From Curtobacterium flaccumfaciens (GTDB taxonomy: Bacteria; Actinomycetota; Actinomycetes; Actinomycetales; Microbacteriaceae), in contig NZ_JABMCF010000030.1 of the NCBI RefSeq assembly GCF_013359815.1, positions 62,001-126,000 on the forward strand: 64,000 bases of DNA, written 5' to 3'. Under the pieces are notes generated by a model. It ran no database searches, had not been told where the DNA came from, and worked only from the letters and a program-made list of their open reading frames with translations. Below, piece by piece: positions 39,637 through 48,071 of this stretch. A program made the translations under genes and the position numbers. The number at the start of each line of letters is the position of its first letter. The first letter of the stretch is position 1.

Positions 39637-40479
39637 ATGACCGACGACCGCCGACGTGAGCTCGGCACCAGCGACGCACCCGTGGAGGACGAACTCGCGG
39701 AGTCCTTCGACGCGACCATCGAGGAGGGCGCGGAGCGGCTGCAACGGACGACCCGGGCCGTCCTCGTCACGGGGTTCTTCGGTGGCCTCGAGGTCGGGCT
39801 CGGGGTGATGGCGTACCTCGCCGTGCTCACCGAGACCGACAGCCACCTGCTCGCCGGGCTGGCCTTCGGCATCGGCTTCATCGCGCTGCACCTGGCGCAC
39901 AGCGAACTCTTCACCGAGAACTTCCTGATGCCGGTCGCCGCCGTGGTCGCCCGCGAGGGGACCGTGCTGCAGCTCGTGCGACTGTGGGGTGGCACCCTCG
40001 TGGCGAACCTGGCCGGGGGATGGGTGTTCATGTGGCTCGTCGTCCAGGCGTTCCCGCAGTGGCACGCCACGCTCTCGGAGTCGGCGCACCACTACGTCGA
40101 CGCGCCGTTCGGACTGCAGAGCATCGTGCTGGCGGTCCTGGGCGGCAGCACCATCACCCTGATGACGCGGATGCAGCAGGGCACCGACTCGGACCCCGCG
40201 AAGCTCGTCGCCGCCGTCGCCGGAGGCTTCCTGCTCGCCGGGCTGCAGCTCTTCCACTCGATCCTCGACTCGCTGCTCGTCTTCGGGGCGATCCAGTCGG
40301 GCGCGGACATCACCTACGGGCAGTGGCTCGGCTGGTTCGGGTACACGCTGCTGTTCAACGTCCTCGGCGGGCTGGTACTCGTGACGGCGCTGCGCCTGCT
40401 CCGGACGAAGGAGCTCATGCAGGACCGCCGACGAGAGTCCCAGGACGATCCCCAGCGCGCCGACCACGAACAGGGGTGA
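39637..40479 (+). CDS. Formate/nitrite transporter (FNT) family membrane protein
   Basis: A 280-residue membrane protein with about six helices. After a charged N-terminal part it has the FNT pattern: GFIALHLAHSELFTENFLMPVAA (HSELFTEN is the FocA/NirC hallmark region), VANLAGGWVFMWLV and a duplicated half with ILDSLLVFGAIQSG. FNT channels conduct formate, nitrite or other small anions; the long acidic N-terminus (ELAESFDATIEEGAERLQ) places it in the YfdC-like subgroup, whose substrate is not settled. Confidence 0.85.
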   Translation: MTDDRRRELGTSDAPVEDELAESFDATIEEGAERLQRTTRAVLVTGFFGGLEVGLGVMAYLAVLTETDSHLLAGLAFGIGFIALHLAHSELFTENFLMPVAAVVAREGTVLQLVRLWGGTLVANLAGGWVFMWLVVQAFPQWHATLSESAHHYVDAPFGLQSIVLAVLGGSTITLMTRMQQGTDSDPAKLVAAVAGGFLLAGLQLFHSILDSLLVFGAIQSGADITYGQWLGWFGYTLLFNVLGGLVLVTALRLLRTKELMQDRRRESQDDPQRADHEQG

Positions 40480-40520
40480 CGAGCGCGCTCATCGGCCTAG
40501 GCTGACGGCGTCGTTCGCGG

Positions 40521-41732
40521 TCAGTCGTGCGAGCGGTCGCGTCGGGGCACCAGGGGGACCGCGAGCAGCGGGAGCGCCGCCACGATGCCGAACGTCGCCG
40601 CGAACCCGAGCGCACCGACCAGCGCCCCGATGCCCGGACCGACGGCGCTCGCCGCGATGAACTGCCCGGTGTTCTGCGCCCCGAGCGCCCGGCCGGACCA
40701 GAACGGCCCCGCCGCCTCGGCGACCGACGTGTACGCCAGCCCGTTGTCGGCGACCGTCACGCTCGTCGCGAGCACCAGGAACACCGCGGCCCCGGCCAGG
40801 TGCGTCGCGTCGACGACCGCGAGCACCGCCATCACCACCGCGGCGCTCACCGCGACGATGCGCAGGGGTCCGACGCGCGATCCGGCACGGTCGCTCCAGC
40901 CACCGACCAGGATCCGGCCGATCGCCCCGACGAACTGCGCGGCGCCGACGAGCAGCCCGGCCGCCGGTGTCGACCAGCCGAGACCCACGAGCCAGACGAG
41001 CCCGTACGTCGACAGGGTGAACTGCGGCACCACGAGCAGGACCGAGACCGCGTGCACCCGCCACAGGAAGCCGCTCGATCGGTAGGGGTTCGCGGTCGCC
41101 GTCGTCGCCACCGTGGCCCGGGCAGGGCGTGGCGGGTCGGTGATCCCGATCGCGCAGCAGACGGCGAGCACCGCGCACAGCACGATCGGCAGGACCAGGG
41201 CCGTGCGGATCCCGGAGCCCTCGGCGAGCTGCGGCACCGTGACCGCCGCGAGTGTCACGCCGAGCGGCTGCGACATCTGCCGGATGCCCATCGCGAGACC
41301 CCGGCGCTCCTTCGGGAACCACCCCACCACGACCCGACCGCTCGCGGCGTTCGTCGAGGCACTCGTCATCCCACCGGCCAGGAACGCCAACCCGAGCAGC
41401 ACCGGGTCGCCCGCAGCGAGCCAGGCGCCCACCACGGCCAGCGTGGTGAGCACGAGTCCGCCGGCGATGACGACGCGCTCGCCGAACCGGTCGGTGATCG
41501 CGCCCCAGGCGATGAGCGTCAGCACCATGCCGAAGGTCGGGGCGGCCGCGAGCAGCCCGGCGACCGGCAGGGACGTGCCGCGGCTGAGCAGGTGGGGGAT
41601 GAGGAGCGCCGGCGCGGACACGACGAGCGTCCCCGCCGCCTGGGCCGCGACCCCGAGGGCGAGCATCGTCCAGGCGCGGGCGGAGACCGGCGGCGTCGTG
41701 GTGGATCGCTGCGGGGCGTCGGTCGTGGGCAT
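40521..41732 (-). CDS. MFS transporter
   Basis: A 403-residue, 12-helix major facilitator. The loop 2-3 signature is ITDRFGERVVIAGG and loop 8-9 has GGWSDRAGSRVGPLR. Residues 130-145 (GRVVVGWFPKERRGLAMG) match the drug/anion exporter type such as NarK/cyanate-like transporters. It is divergent from a GntR regulator with a perfect inverted repeat between them, so expression is probably controlled by that protein. Substrate unknown. Confidence 0.88.
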   Translation of the reverse strand: MPTTDAPQRSTTTPPVSARAWTMLALGVAAQAAGTLVVSAPALLIPHLLSRGTSLPVAGLLAAAPTFGMVLTLIAWGAITDRFGERVVIAGGLVLTTLAVVGAWLAAGDPVLLGLAFLAGGMTSASTNAASGRVVVGWFPKERRGLAMGIRQMSQPLGVTLAAVTVPQLAEGSGIRTALVLPIVLCAVLAVCCAIGITDPPRPARATVATTATANPYRSSGFLWRVHAVSVLLVVPQFTLSTYGLVWLVGLGWSTPAAGLLVGAAQFVGAIGRILVGGWSDRAGSRVGPLRIVAVSAAVVMAVLAVVDATHLAGAAVFLVLATSVTVADNGLAYTSVAEAAGPFWSGRALGAQNTGQFIAASAVGPGIGALVGALGFAATFGIVAALPLLAVPLVPRRDRSHD

Positions 41733-41775
41733 GGGTCGTGTCGGCCGTTCGTCGTCGTTCCATCGCGGAACGGAT

Positions 41776-41798
41776 TGGTATACCAGAACGGTATACCA
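41776..41798. promoter_or_regulatory. GntR operator, perfect 9-bp inverted repeat
   Basis: TGGTATACC (41776-41784), agaac, GGTATACCA (41790-41798). It lies in the 98-base divergent region between the MFS and GntR genes and overlaps the expected -35 zone of the GntR promoter. It is conspicuously AT-rich for this genome. Confidence 0.8.
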
Positions 41799-41816
41799 TT
41801 CCCGCCGTCACGCCGC

Positions 41817-41822
41817 TAGGCT
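41817..41822 (+). promoter_or_regulatory. -10 box of the gntR promoter
   Basis: TAGGCT, 8 bases, then the GTG at 41831; predicts an mRNA with no or almost no leader. Confidence 0.5.
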
Positions 41823-41830
41823 TGTCCGCC

Positions 41831-42532
41831 GTGACCGACACGACCGACGCCGCGCCCGTGTCGCAGACGGCCCAGCTCTACGACAACCTGCGCGCAGCCA
41901 TCCTGACCCTCGACATCGCACCGGGGGAGCGCATCTCGGAGCGCGGGCTCGAGGCACGGTTCCACGCCTCGCGCACACCGGTCCGCGCCGCACTGTCGCG
42001 GCTCGAGCGCGAGGGACTCATCCTGCACGAGGGTCGTTCGTGGACGGTCACCCCGATCGACCTCGACGAGATCGCCTCGCTCGCCGAGCTCCGCGGCATC
42101 CTCGAGCCCGCTGCCGTCCGGTTGGCCGTCCAGCGTGCCACCCCCGAGCAGCTGGCCGAGGTCCGCGGGCACCTCGACGCGCTCCAGCCCACCCCCGACC
42201 AGCAGGCCGGCATCCGCATGGGGTCGACGTTCCACCTCGACCTCGCCGCGCTCGGTGGCAACCGGTTCGTCACCGACGCCATCGCCGATGCCCTGACGCG
42301 GCTCGAGCGCACGCGCTGGATCGAGGTCCGCACGCCCGAGGCGCGCGACGCCGCGTGGGACGAGCACAGCGCCATCATCGACGCCGTGCGCGACGGCGAC
42401 GCGGACCGCGCAGCGGACCTCGTCGCCGCGCACGTCGCCGGCACGAACGACCGGCTCCTCAGCTGGATCGCGCAGGAGCGCCGACGCCTGCGCGGGGCAG
42501 GCATGACGATCGTGGGCGCGACCGAGCGCTGA
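41831..42532 (+). CDS. GntR-family (FadR/FCD type) transcriptional regulator
   Basis: A 233-residue regulator with the N-terminal winged HTH LYDNLRAAILTLDIAPGERISERGLEARFHASRTPVRAALSRLEREGL (read in parts: APGERISERGL and SRTPVRAALSRL are diagnostic) and an all-helical FCD ligand domain (FHLDLAALGGN, WDEHSAIIDAVRDGD, AADLVAAHV). The FCD His/Asp residues usually bind metal. GTG start is supported by the close -10 box. It probably represses the divergent MFS gene and itself through the perfect palindrome. Confidence 0.92.
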   Translation: MTDTTDAAPVSQTAQLYDNLRAAILTLDIAPGERISERGLEARFHASRTPVRAALSRLEREGLILHEGRSWTVTPIDLDEIASLAELRGILEPAAVRLAVQRATPEQLAEVRGHLDALQPTPDQQAGIRMGSTFHLDLAALGGNRFVTDAIADALTRLERTRWIEVRTPEARDAAWDEHSAIIDAVRDGDADRAADLVAAHVAGTNDRLLSWIAQERRRLRGAGMTIVGATER

Positions 42533-42534
42533 GT

Positions 42535-42599
42535 GCCCGCGGACGTGAGCGGTCCGCGGGCGCCTGCCCGGGCCTCCTGGCCGTGTCCGGGGGGAGGCC
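42535..42599. terminator. Two adjacent hairpins between convergent genes, one GGAGGC-like
   Basis: First: GCCCGCGGA (42535-42543) with TCCGCGGGC (42553-42561). Second: GGCCTCC (42571-42577) with GGAGGCC (42593-42599), a degenerate member of the dispersed family. Confidence 0.6.
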
Positions 42600-42611
42600 G
42601 GGCGCGAGCCG

Positions 42612-42761
42612 CTAGCGCAGGTCCGTCGTCTCCTGCGGTGCGTCGAGGTCGTCGAACGTGCGGATCGAATCCGTGCGTTCGAGCAGCGCGTCGCGCACCT
42701 CGGCCTCGTCGTGGCTCGCGCGGAGTGCGAGCTTGCTCCCGGAACGTGTCGACTGTGACAT
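42612..42761 (-). CDS. Small hypothetical protein (49 aa)
   Basis: A short charged protein (MSQSTRSGSKLALRASHDEA...) with Asp/Glu-rich middle and ending QETTDLR. ATG 42761 has a GGAAGGA ribosome-binding site 7-8 bases upstream, which supports it as a real gene despite its size. No signal, membrane or metal motif. It lies between convergent and divergent neighbours. Function unknown. Confidence 0.55.
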   Translation of the reverse strand: MSQSTRSGSKLALRASHDEAEVRDALLERTDSIRTFDDLDAPQETTDLR

Positions 42762-42876
42762 GTCGTGTCCTTCCCCTGTGTGTGGGCAACCTGATCGGTG
42801 CGGGCACGCGGCCCGCTGGTGCGCTTCCTCACGGGACGTACTGAGGTCGGAACAGTGTCGCGCGACCCCCGCTGTC

Positions 42877-42892
42877 CCGCAAGCGTTTCCGG
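42877..42892. promoter_or_regulatory. Possible autoregulatory LacI-type operator
   Basis: CCGCAAGCGTTTCCGG shares the AAGCG core and spacing of the operator at 44289-44304 and lies about 98 bases upstream of the LacI-family gene at 42990. Symmetry is weak. Confidence 0.3.
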
Positions 42893-42989
42893 CACCGTGT
42901 GGAGAACTCCCGGCACACGGCATGCCTAGGATGGTCCGGCCGCACAGCGCGAGGCGCGGCACCAGCGGACGTCGAAGGGGAGGCACGGG

Positions 42990-44090
42990 TTGGCCGACCA
43001 GCGCACCGCACCTCCCACGGTCTACGACGTCGCGTCTGCAGCCGGCGTCTCCATCGCCACCGTCTCGCGCGTGCTCCGCACGCCCGACGCCGTCCGCGAG
43101 GGCACGCGGGACCGCGTGCAGGCGGCGATCCGGAGCCTCGGCTACGTCCCGTCCGGCAACGCCCGTGCCCTCGCCGGCAAGCGCACCGGCGTCGTCGGAC
43201 TGCTGCTGCCCGGGTTCGACGTGGCACCCGACGAGCGGCCCGACCTGGTCACCGACGGCGGCGTCCGCGTGGTCGACGACCGGCGCCACGTGACGCAGCC
43301 GTTCTCGTCCAACCTGTACTTCGACGAGGTCCTGCGCGGTGCCGAGACCGAGGCCTGGCAGCGGGGGCTCGCGCTCATGGTCGCCGCCGGGCGGGGCTCG
43401 TCGCGCGACGTCATCGTGAACGACGTCGCCGGCCGGGTCGACGGGCTCGCCGTGCTGGCGCAGACCGTGCCCGACGACCTGCTCGAGCACGTCGCCCGCC
43501 GCATCCCCGTCGTGGTGCTCGCCGACGACCGGCGCTCGCACGGGTTCGACTCGGTGAGCGTGGACAACGCCGCGGGCATGCGGACCCTCGCGTCGCACGT
43601 CATCGGGCGCCTGGGGATCCGGTCACTCGCCTACGTCGCAGGGCCGATCGACTCGCCCGACGACATGGAGCGCTCGGCGGGGTTCCGTGCGGCGCTGGCC
43701 GACCACGGGGTGCCGGCGTCGGCGGTGCGCACCGTGCACGGCGACTTCGGGCGGGCCCGGGCGCGGGAGCTCGCGGTGTCGCTGCTGGCCGACGACGTCC
43801 CGCGCGCCGTCGTCTGCTCGAACGACCAGTCCGCGCTCGGGGTGCTCGACGCCGCCGCTGCCCGGGGGCTCCGCGTGCCCGAGGACCTCGTCGTGACCGG
43901 GTTCGACGGCATCGACGCCGGTCGGTTCTCGTCGCCGCGCCTGACGACGGTGCACCAGCCGATGGGGGCGCTCGGGCGCGCAGCCGTCCTGGCGATCGTC
44001 GACCGGCTCGAACGTCGCGAGGGGCCGCCGCGCGCCGTGCGCCTGCCCGTCGAGGTGCTGCTGCGCGAGAGCTGCCCGCCCGCGCTGTAG
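42990..44090 (+). CDS. LacI-family transcriptional repressor of the beta-glucoside operon
   Basis: A 366-residue regulator with HTH TVYDVASAAGVSIATVSRVL, hinge YVPSGNARALAGKRTGVVGL and sugar-binding domain (VVCSNDQSALGVLDAA, DLVVTGFDGIDAGRFSSPRLTTV). A segment of about 30 residues after GLLLPGFDV (APDERPDLVTDGGVRVVDDRRHV) looks like a loop insertion. The TTG start at 42990 is chosen because GAAGGGGAGG precedes it. Its neighbour operon has a LacI palindrome over its promoter, so it is the likely repressor there. Confidence 0.9.
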   Translation: MADQRTAPPTVYDVASAAGVSIATVSRVLRTPDAVREGTRDRVQAAIRSLGYVPSGNARALAGKRTGVVGLLLPGFDVAPDERPDLVTDGGVRVVDDRRHVTQPFSSNLYFDEVLRGAETEAWQRGLALMVAAGRGSSRDVIVNDVAGRVDGLAVLAQTVPDDLLEHVARRIPVVVLADDRRSHGFDSVSVDNAAGMRTLASHVIGRLGIRSLAYVAGPIDSPDDMERSAGFRAALADHGVPASAVRTVHGDFGRARARELAVSLLADDVPRAVVCSNDQSALGVLDAAAARGLRVPEDLVVTGFDGIDAGRFSSPRLTTVHQPMGALGRAAVLAIVDRLERREGPPRAVRLPVEVLLRESCPPAL

Positions 44091-44108
44091 CGTGCGTGCC
44101 ATCGCGAG

Positions 44109-44222
44109 GTCGCACCGTGCGAGGGGCGTGTGGTGCGAGGTTTCGTGTTCGGTGCGAGCCTCGCGACCTCGCACCACGGACGGAACCTCGCACCACGCGC
44201 GACGCCCCTCGCACCGTGCGAC
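44109..44222. repeat. Large inverted repeat rich in TCGCACC/GGTGCGA words
   Basis: Arm 44109-44142 matches the reverse complement of 44184-44222: 21 bases with one mismatch, then a 5-base insertion, then 13 more matching bases. The loop contains further copies of GGTGCGAGG and CGACCTCGCACC. It lies between the LacI gene and the transporter promoter and would form a very stable cruciform or RNA hairpin. Confidence 0.75.
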
Positions 44223-44276
44223 GCCCCGCGCCGACGACACCTCGCACCGTGCCGCCCCGCGAAACAACACCCGCAG

Positions 44277-44305
44277 TTGCACGCCACGATGTAAGCGCAT
44301 ACATT
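44277..44305 (+). promoter_or_regulatory. Promoter of the beta-glucoside transporter operon with LacI operator inside
   Basis: TTGCAC (44277-44282), 17 bases, TACATT (44300-44305). The palindrome ATGTAAGCGCATACAT (44289-44304, 14 of 16 symmetric) covers the spacer and -10 box, the classic position for repression. Confidence 0.75.
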
Positions 44306-44342
44306 GAGCACGTACCGAATCGACATGGAGGTCGACCGAGCA

Positions 44343-46085
44343 ATGACGCTTCCCCCACAGCGCACGCGCGGCACGCGTGACCCAGGCCCCCGCCGCCGAG
44401 GCCGCCTCGTCGCGGCCATCGCCGGCCTCGCCGCAGTGGCCCTCGTGGCCACCGGCTGCAGCATCCAGGTCCGCTCCGAACCCGATCCCACCATCGGCAA
44501 GGACACGATGCTCATCAACGCGGACCGCGGCAACCCGCTGTTCGACCGCAACTTCAACCCGTACATCGCGAACGCCCGCACGGCCTCCAAGTGGATGTAC
44601 GAGCCCCTCATCGAGGTGAACCCCCTCGACGGCAAGCGCAACCCGTGGCTCGCCAGCGCGTGGAGCCAGCCCGACGCGAAGACGATCGACATGACGATCC
44701 GCTCGGGTGTCGAGTGGTCGGACGGGTCGCCGTTCAGCGCGAAGGACGTCGTCTTCACCTTCGACCTGCTCAAGAAGTTCCCCGCCATGGACGTCAAGGG
44801 TGCCTGGCAGCACATCAAGAGCATCGAGCAGGACGGCGACCACGTCGTCTTCCACCTCAAGAGCGAGGACGTCCCGAGCCTGACGATCATCGGGCAGACG
44901 TACATCCTCGGCGAGGACCACTGGGGCGGCGTGAAGGACCCGACGACCTGGCGCGACCCGAACCCGGTCGGCACCGGGCCGTTCGTCCTCGGCAACTACA
45001 CCGACCAGCAGTACTCGATGAACAAGAACCCGAAGTACTGGCAGGCCGACAAGATCGCCATCAAGCACCTCATCCTGCCGGCGACGAACACGCAGCTCGA
45101 CACCGTCACCCGCGGCTACGACTGGGCGTACTCGTTCATCTCCGACGTCAAGGGCACCTGGGGCGCCGCGTCGAAGACGAACGAGTGGTGGTTCCCGGCC
45201 GGCGGTGTGATCGGCCTCATCCCGAACCTCACGAAGGCGCCGTACAACGACGTCAACGTCCGCCGGGGCATCTCGCTCGCGCTGGACCGCGACGCCATCG
45301 CCGAGACCGCGTCCGAGGGCAACCTGTCGGCGGCGGGCCAGACCGGCCTGATCCTGCCGAACCAGGAGCGCTACCTCAACCCGGACATCCCCGACAAGGG
45401 CATGATCACGCAGGACACGAAGGCGGCGCTCGCCAGCCTCGAGAAGTCCGGCTACACCGTGCAGGGCGGCAAGGTCGTCAAGGACGGCAAGCAGCTCGCC
45501 ATCACGATCATGACCGCGAACGGTTACTCCGACTGGCTCCGCGCCGCGCAGGAGGTCCGCCGCGAACTGACGGCCATCGGCATCAAGGTGACGATCCAGG
45601 CGCCGCAGCCCGCCGGGTACCAGCAGAACATCAACAACGGCACGTTCGACATGGCGATGGGCGGCATGGGCAACGGTGACGTCTACCAGGCGTTCAACTC
45701 CCTGCTCAGCAGCGAGTTCTACCAGCCCGTCGGCAAGTCGACGGTCAACAACTACGAGCGGTACAAGAACGCCGACACCCAGAAGCTCCTCGACGAGTAC
45801 AAGGCGACGACGGACACCGCGAAGCAGCAGGAGATCCTCGACCAGCTGCAGCAGACCGTCTACGACGAGCTCCCCGTCATCGGCATGTACTACGGCGGGC
45901 TCTGGGGCCTGTTCAACACCGGCAAGTTCGTCGGCTGGCCGAGCGCGAAGGATCCCTACATGGCACCGCAGAACTACGACTCGGCACCGCTGCTCATCTT
46001 CACGAAGCTCCGTCTGCGCGACAGCGCCGCCGGCAAGCAGATCCTGCAGGAGCAGGACGCCGCGCAGCAGGAGGACCAGAAGTGA
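44343..46085 (+). CDS. ABC transporter solute-binding lipoprotein (SBP_bac_5, oligopeptide/cello-oligosaccharide type)
   Basis: A 580-residue extracellular lipoprotein with a basic N-terminus, signal helix and lipobox ALVATGC near residue 39. The mature family-5 binding protein has NPWLASAWSQPDAKTIDMTI, SDGSPFSAKDVVFTFDLL and APYNDVNVRRGISLALDRD, all typical. Family-5 binders import peptides or cello-oligosaccharides; the LacI regulator and GH1 enzyme in the same operon favour beta-glucosides. ATG 44343 is preceded by GGAGG at 11 bases; ATG 44325 is an alternative. Confidence 0.9.
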   Translation: MTLPPQRTRGTRDPGPRRRGRLVAAIAGLAAVALVATGCSIQVRSEPDPTIGKDTMLINADRGNPLFDRNFNPYIANARTASKWMYEPLIEVNPLDGKRNPWLASAWSQPDAKTIDMTIRSGVEWSDGSPFSAKDVVFTFDLLKKFPAMDVKGAWQHIKSIEQDGDHVVFHLKSEDVPSLTIIGQTYILGEDHWGGVKDPTTWRDPNPVGTGPFVLGNYTDQQYSMNKNPKYWQADKIAIKHLILPATNTQLDTVTRGYDWAYSFISDVKGTWGAASKTNEWWFPAGGVIGLIPNLTKAPYNDVNVRRGISLALDRDAIAETASEGNLSAAGQTGLILPNQERYLNPDIPDKGMITQDTKAALASLEKSGYTVQGGKVVKDGKQLAITIMTANGYSDWLRAAQEVRRELTAIGIKVTIQAPQPAGYQQNINNGTFDMAMGGMGNGDVYQAFNSLLSSEFYQPVGKSTVNNYERYKNADTQKLLDEYKATTDTAKQQEILDQLQQTVYDELPVIGMYYGGLWGLFNTGKFVGWPSAKDPYMAPQNYDSAPLLIFTKLRLRDSAAGKQILQEQDAAQQEDQK

Positions 46086-47062
46086 AGTACATCCTCCAGA
46101 AACTCGTCCTCTTCGTCCTGACCCTCTGGGCCGCGGTCACGCTGAACTTCGTGCTCCCGCGCCTGATGCCCGGCAGCCCGGCCGACGCCGCACTCGCGAA
46201 GCTCAGCCAGAACGGCCCGGTCACCGACGCCACCAAGAAGGCGATCGAGGCCCAGCTCGGGGTGCCGACCGGCAACCTCTGGGACCAGTACGTCAGCTAC
46301 CTGCACCAGGTCATCACCCTCGACTTCGGCACGAGCTACACGTTCTACCCGCAGCCCGTCGGTGACCTCGTGTCGAAGGCCCTGCCCTACACGCTGATCC
46401 TCGTCGGGGTCGTCACGATCCTGGCGTTCGTCCTCGGCACCCTGATCGGTGTCGCGGCGGCGTGGAAGCGCGGCACCTGGCTCGACTCGCTGCCCACCCT
46501 GTCGGGCAGCTTCATGTCGACGTTCCCGTACTTCTGGACCGCCCTGCTGCTGCTGTTCTTCCTCGGCTACGTGCTGCACTGGTTCCCGACCACGGGCGCC
46601 TACTCGGCGACGACGACGCCAGGGCTCAACGGCGCCTTCTTCGGCGACGCCCTGCAGCACGCGGTGCTGCCGGCGGTCACGATCCTGGTGACGAGCCTCG
46701 GCGGCTGGATCATCGGCATGCGCAACGCGATGATCAACACCCTCGGTGACGACTACGTGACCTTCGCCGAGGCCAACGGCCTCCGCGGACGCACCGTCGC
46801 CATCCGCTACGCGGCCCGCAACGCGATCCTGCCGAACCTGACCGGCTTCGGTCTGGCGCTCGGTGGCGTGGTCGGCGGTTCCGTCCTGGTCGAGCAGGTC
46901 TTCGGCTACCCGGGCATCGGCTACCTGCTGTTCAACGCCGTCATCGGGCAGGACTACCCGCTCATGCAGGCCCTCTTCCTGATGATCACCGTGTCGGTGC
47001 TCATCGCCAACTTCATCGTGGACGTCATGTACGGCGTCCTGGACCCGAGGACGCGTCGATGA
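46082..47062 (+). CDS. ABC transporter permease, DppB-like
   Basis: A 326-residue inner-membrane permease with about six helices. N-terminal FVLTLWAAVTLNFVLPRLMPG and the EAA-type loop YVTFAEANGLRGRTVAIRYAARNAILPNLTGF are characteristic of DppB/OppB. GTG start overlaps the binding-protein stop (GTGA). The stop TGA overlaps an ATG that begins a 21-codon frame (see 47059-47124) instead of the next permease. Confidence 0.92.
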   Translation: MKYILQKLVLFVLTLWAAVTLNFVLPRLMPGSPADAALAKLSQNGPVTDATKKAIEAQLGVPTGNLWDQYVSYLHQVITLDFGTSYTFYPQPVGDLVSKALPYTLILVGVVTILAFVLGTLIGVAAAWKRGTWLDSLPTLSGSFMSTFPYFWTALLLLFFLGYVLHWFPTTGAYSATTTPGLNGAFFGDALQHAVLPAVTILVTSLGGWIIGMRNAMINTLGDDYVTFAEANGLRGRTVAIRYAARNAILPNLTGFGLALGGVVGGSVLVEQVFGYPGIGYLLFNAVIGQDYPLMQALFLMITVSVLIANFIVDVMYGVLDPRTRR

Positions 47063-47124
47063 CCAACAACATCACGAAGGCGGCGTGCTGCGCCCACATC
47101 AAGCACCCGGGGGCACGTCGATGA
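47059..47124 (+). CDS. Putative 21-residue microprotein created by a duplicated gene junction
   Basis: ATG 47059 overlaps the DppB-like stop (ATGA); the frame encodes 21 residues (MTNNITKAACCAHIKHPGAR then R) and its TGA overlaps the next ATG at 47121, again ATGA. The 15-base sequence CGTCGATGACCAACA occurs at both ends (47054-47068 and 47116-47130). It may be a real short protein or just a spacer that keeps the ribosomes coupled; translation is not shown. Confidence 0.35.
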   Translation: MTNNITKAACCAHIKHPGARR

Positions 47125-48071
47125 CCAACACCACCACCCCGGACGCCACAGTCGCAGTCCGCACGCAAGAAGAAGCAGCCCAGGCGCCGAGCAAGCTCCG
47201 CGCCGCCGCCCGCCAGTTCGGCGTCGTCTGGTCGAACAAGAAGGCCCGGATCGGCATCATCATCCTCGGCGTCTTCGTGTTCGTGGCGATCTTCGCCCCG
47301 CTCCTGGCCCCGTACGGCGCCAGCCAGAACGGCTTCGCCCGGTCCGCCGACGCGACGCCCGACCACTGGATGGGCACCACCGCCGCCGGCGAGGACGTCC
47401 TGTCCCAGATCATCTACGGCGCCCGCATCTCGGTCATGGTCGGCGCGGTCGCGGGCATCCTGTCCACGCTCGTCGCCGTCGCGATCGGCCTCAGCTGGGG
47501 CTACGTCCGCGGCTGGATCGCCGAGGTCATCGGGTTCATCGTGAACCTGTTCCTCGTCATCCCGGGCCTGCCCCTGATGATCGTCATCGCCGCCTACCTG
47601 CAGAACGGCGGCATCGCGGTGATCATCGCGGTCATCGTCGTCACCGGGTGGGCGTGGGGTGCTCGTGTGCTCCGCTCGCAGACGCAGTCGCTGCGCGGCC
47701 GGGACTTCGTCACCGCCGCCCAGTTCTCGGGTGAGGGCGCGACCCGCATCGTGTTCCGCGAGATCCTGCCGAACATGACGAGCCTCATCGTCGGCAGCTT
47801 CTTCGGGGCCGCCACCAGCGCCATCCTCGCGGAGGCGGGCCTCGAGTTCCTCGGACTCGGCGACTCGTCGATCGTCAGCTGGGGCACGATCCTGTACTGG
47901 GCGCAGAACTCGAACGCGCTCCTCACGGGGCAGTGGATCCTGCTCTTCGCGCCGGGTCTCTGCATCGCGCTGCTCGCGATGAGCCTCACCCTGATCAACT
48001 TCGGCGTCGACGCCGTGTCCAACCCGCGGCTGCGCGACGGCGCACGGCCCCGTAAGGAGAAGCGCGCATGA
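47121..48071 (+). CDS. ABC transporter permease, DppC-like
   Basis: A 316-residue permease with a cytoplasmic N-terminal arm (MTNTTTPDATVAV...), six helices and the EAA loop FVTAAQFSGEGATRIVFREILPNM. The family motif LAPYGA..NGFARSADATPDHWMGT.. AGEDVLSQIIYGAR is DppC-typical. ATG 47121 is preceded by GTCG rather than a good ribosome-binding site, so initiation probably depends on coupling to the frame ending at 47124. Its own stop overlaps the ATPase gene (ATGA). Confidence 0.92.
   Translation: MTNTTTPDATVAVRTQEEAAQAPSKLRAAARQFGVVWSNKKARIGIIILGVFVFVAIFAPLLAPYGASQNGFARSADATPDHWMGTTAAGEDVLSQIIYGARISVMVGAVAGILSTLVAVAIGLSWGYVRGWIAEVIGFIVNLFLVIPGLPLMIVIAAYLQNGGIAVIIAVIVVTGWAWGARVLRSQTQSLRGRDFVTAAQFSGEGATRIVFREILPNMTSLIVGSFFGAATSAILAEAGLEFLGLGDSSIVSWGTILYWAQNSNALLTGQWILLFAPGLCIALLAMSLTLINFGVDAVSNPRLRDGARPRKEKRA

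Noticed and set aside
37120..40467. 1115-codon minus-strand frame
   Set aside because: Shadow of the plus-strand acidic protein, baeRF-like and FNT genes; composition is Arg/Gly/Asp-rich without conserved motifs.
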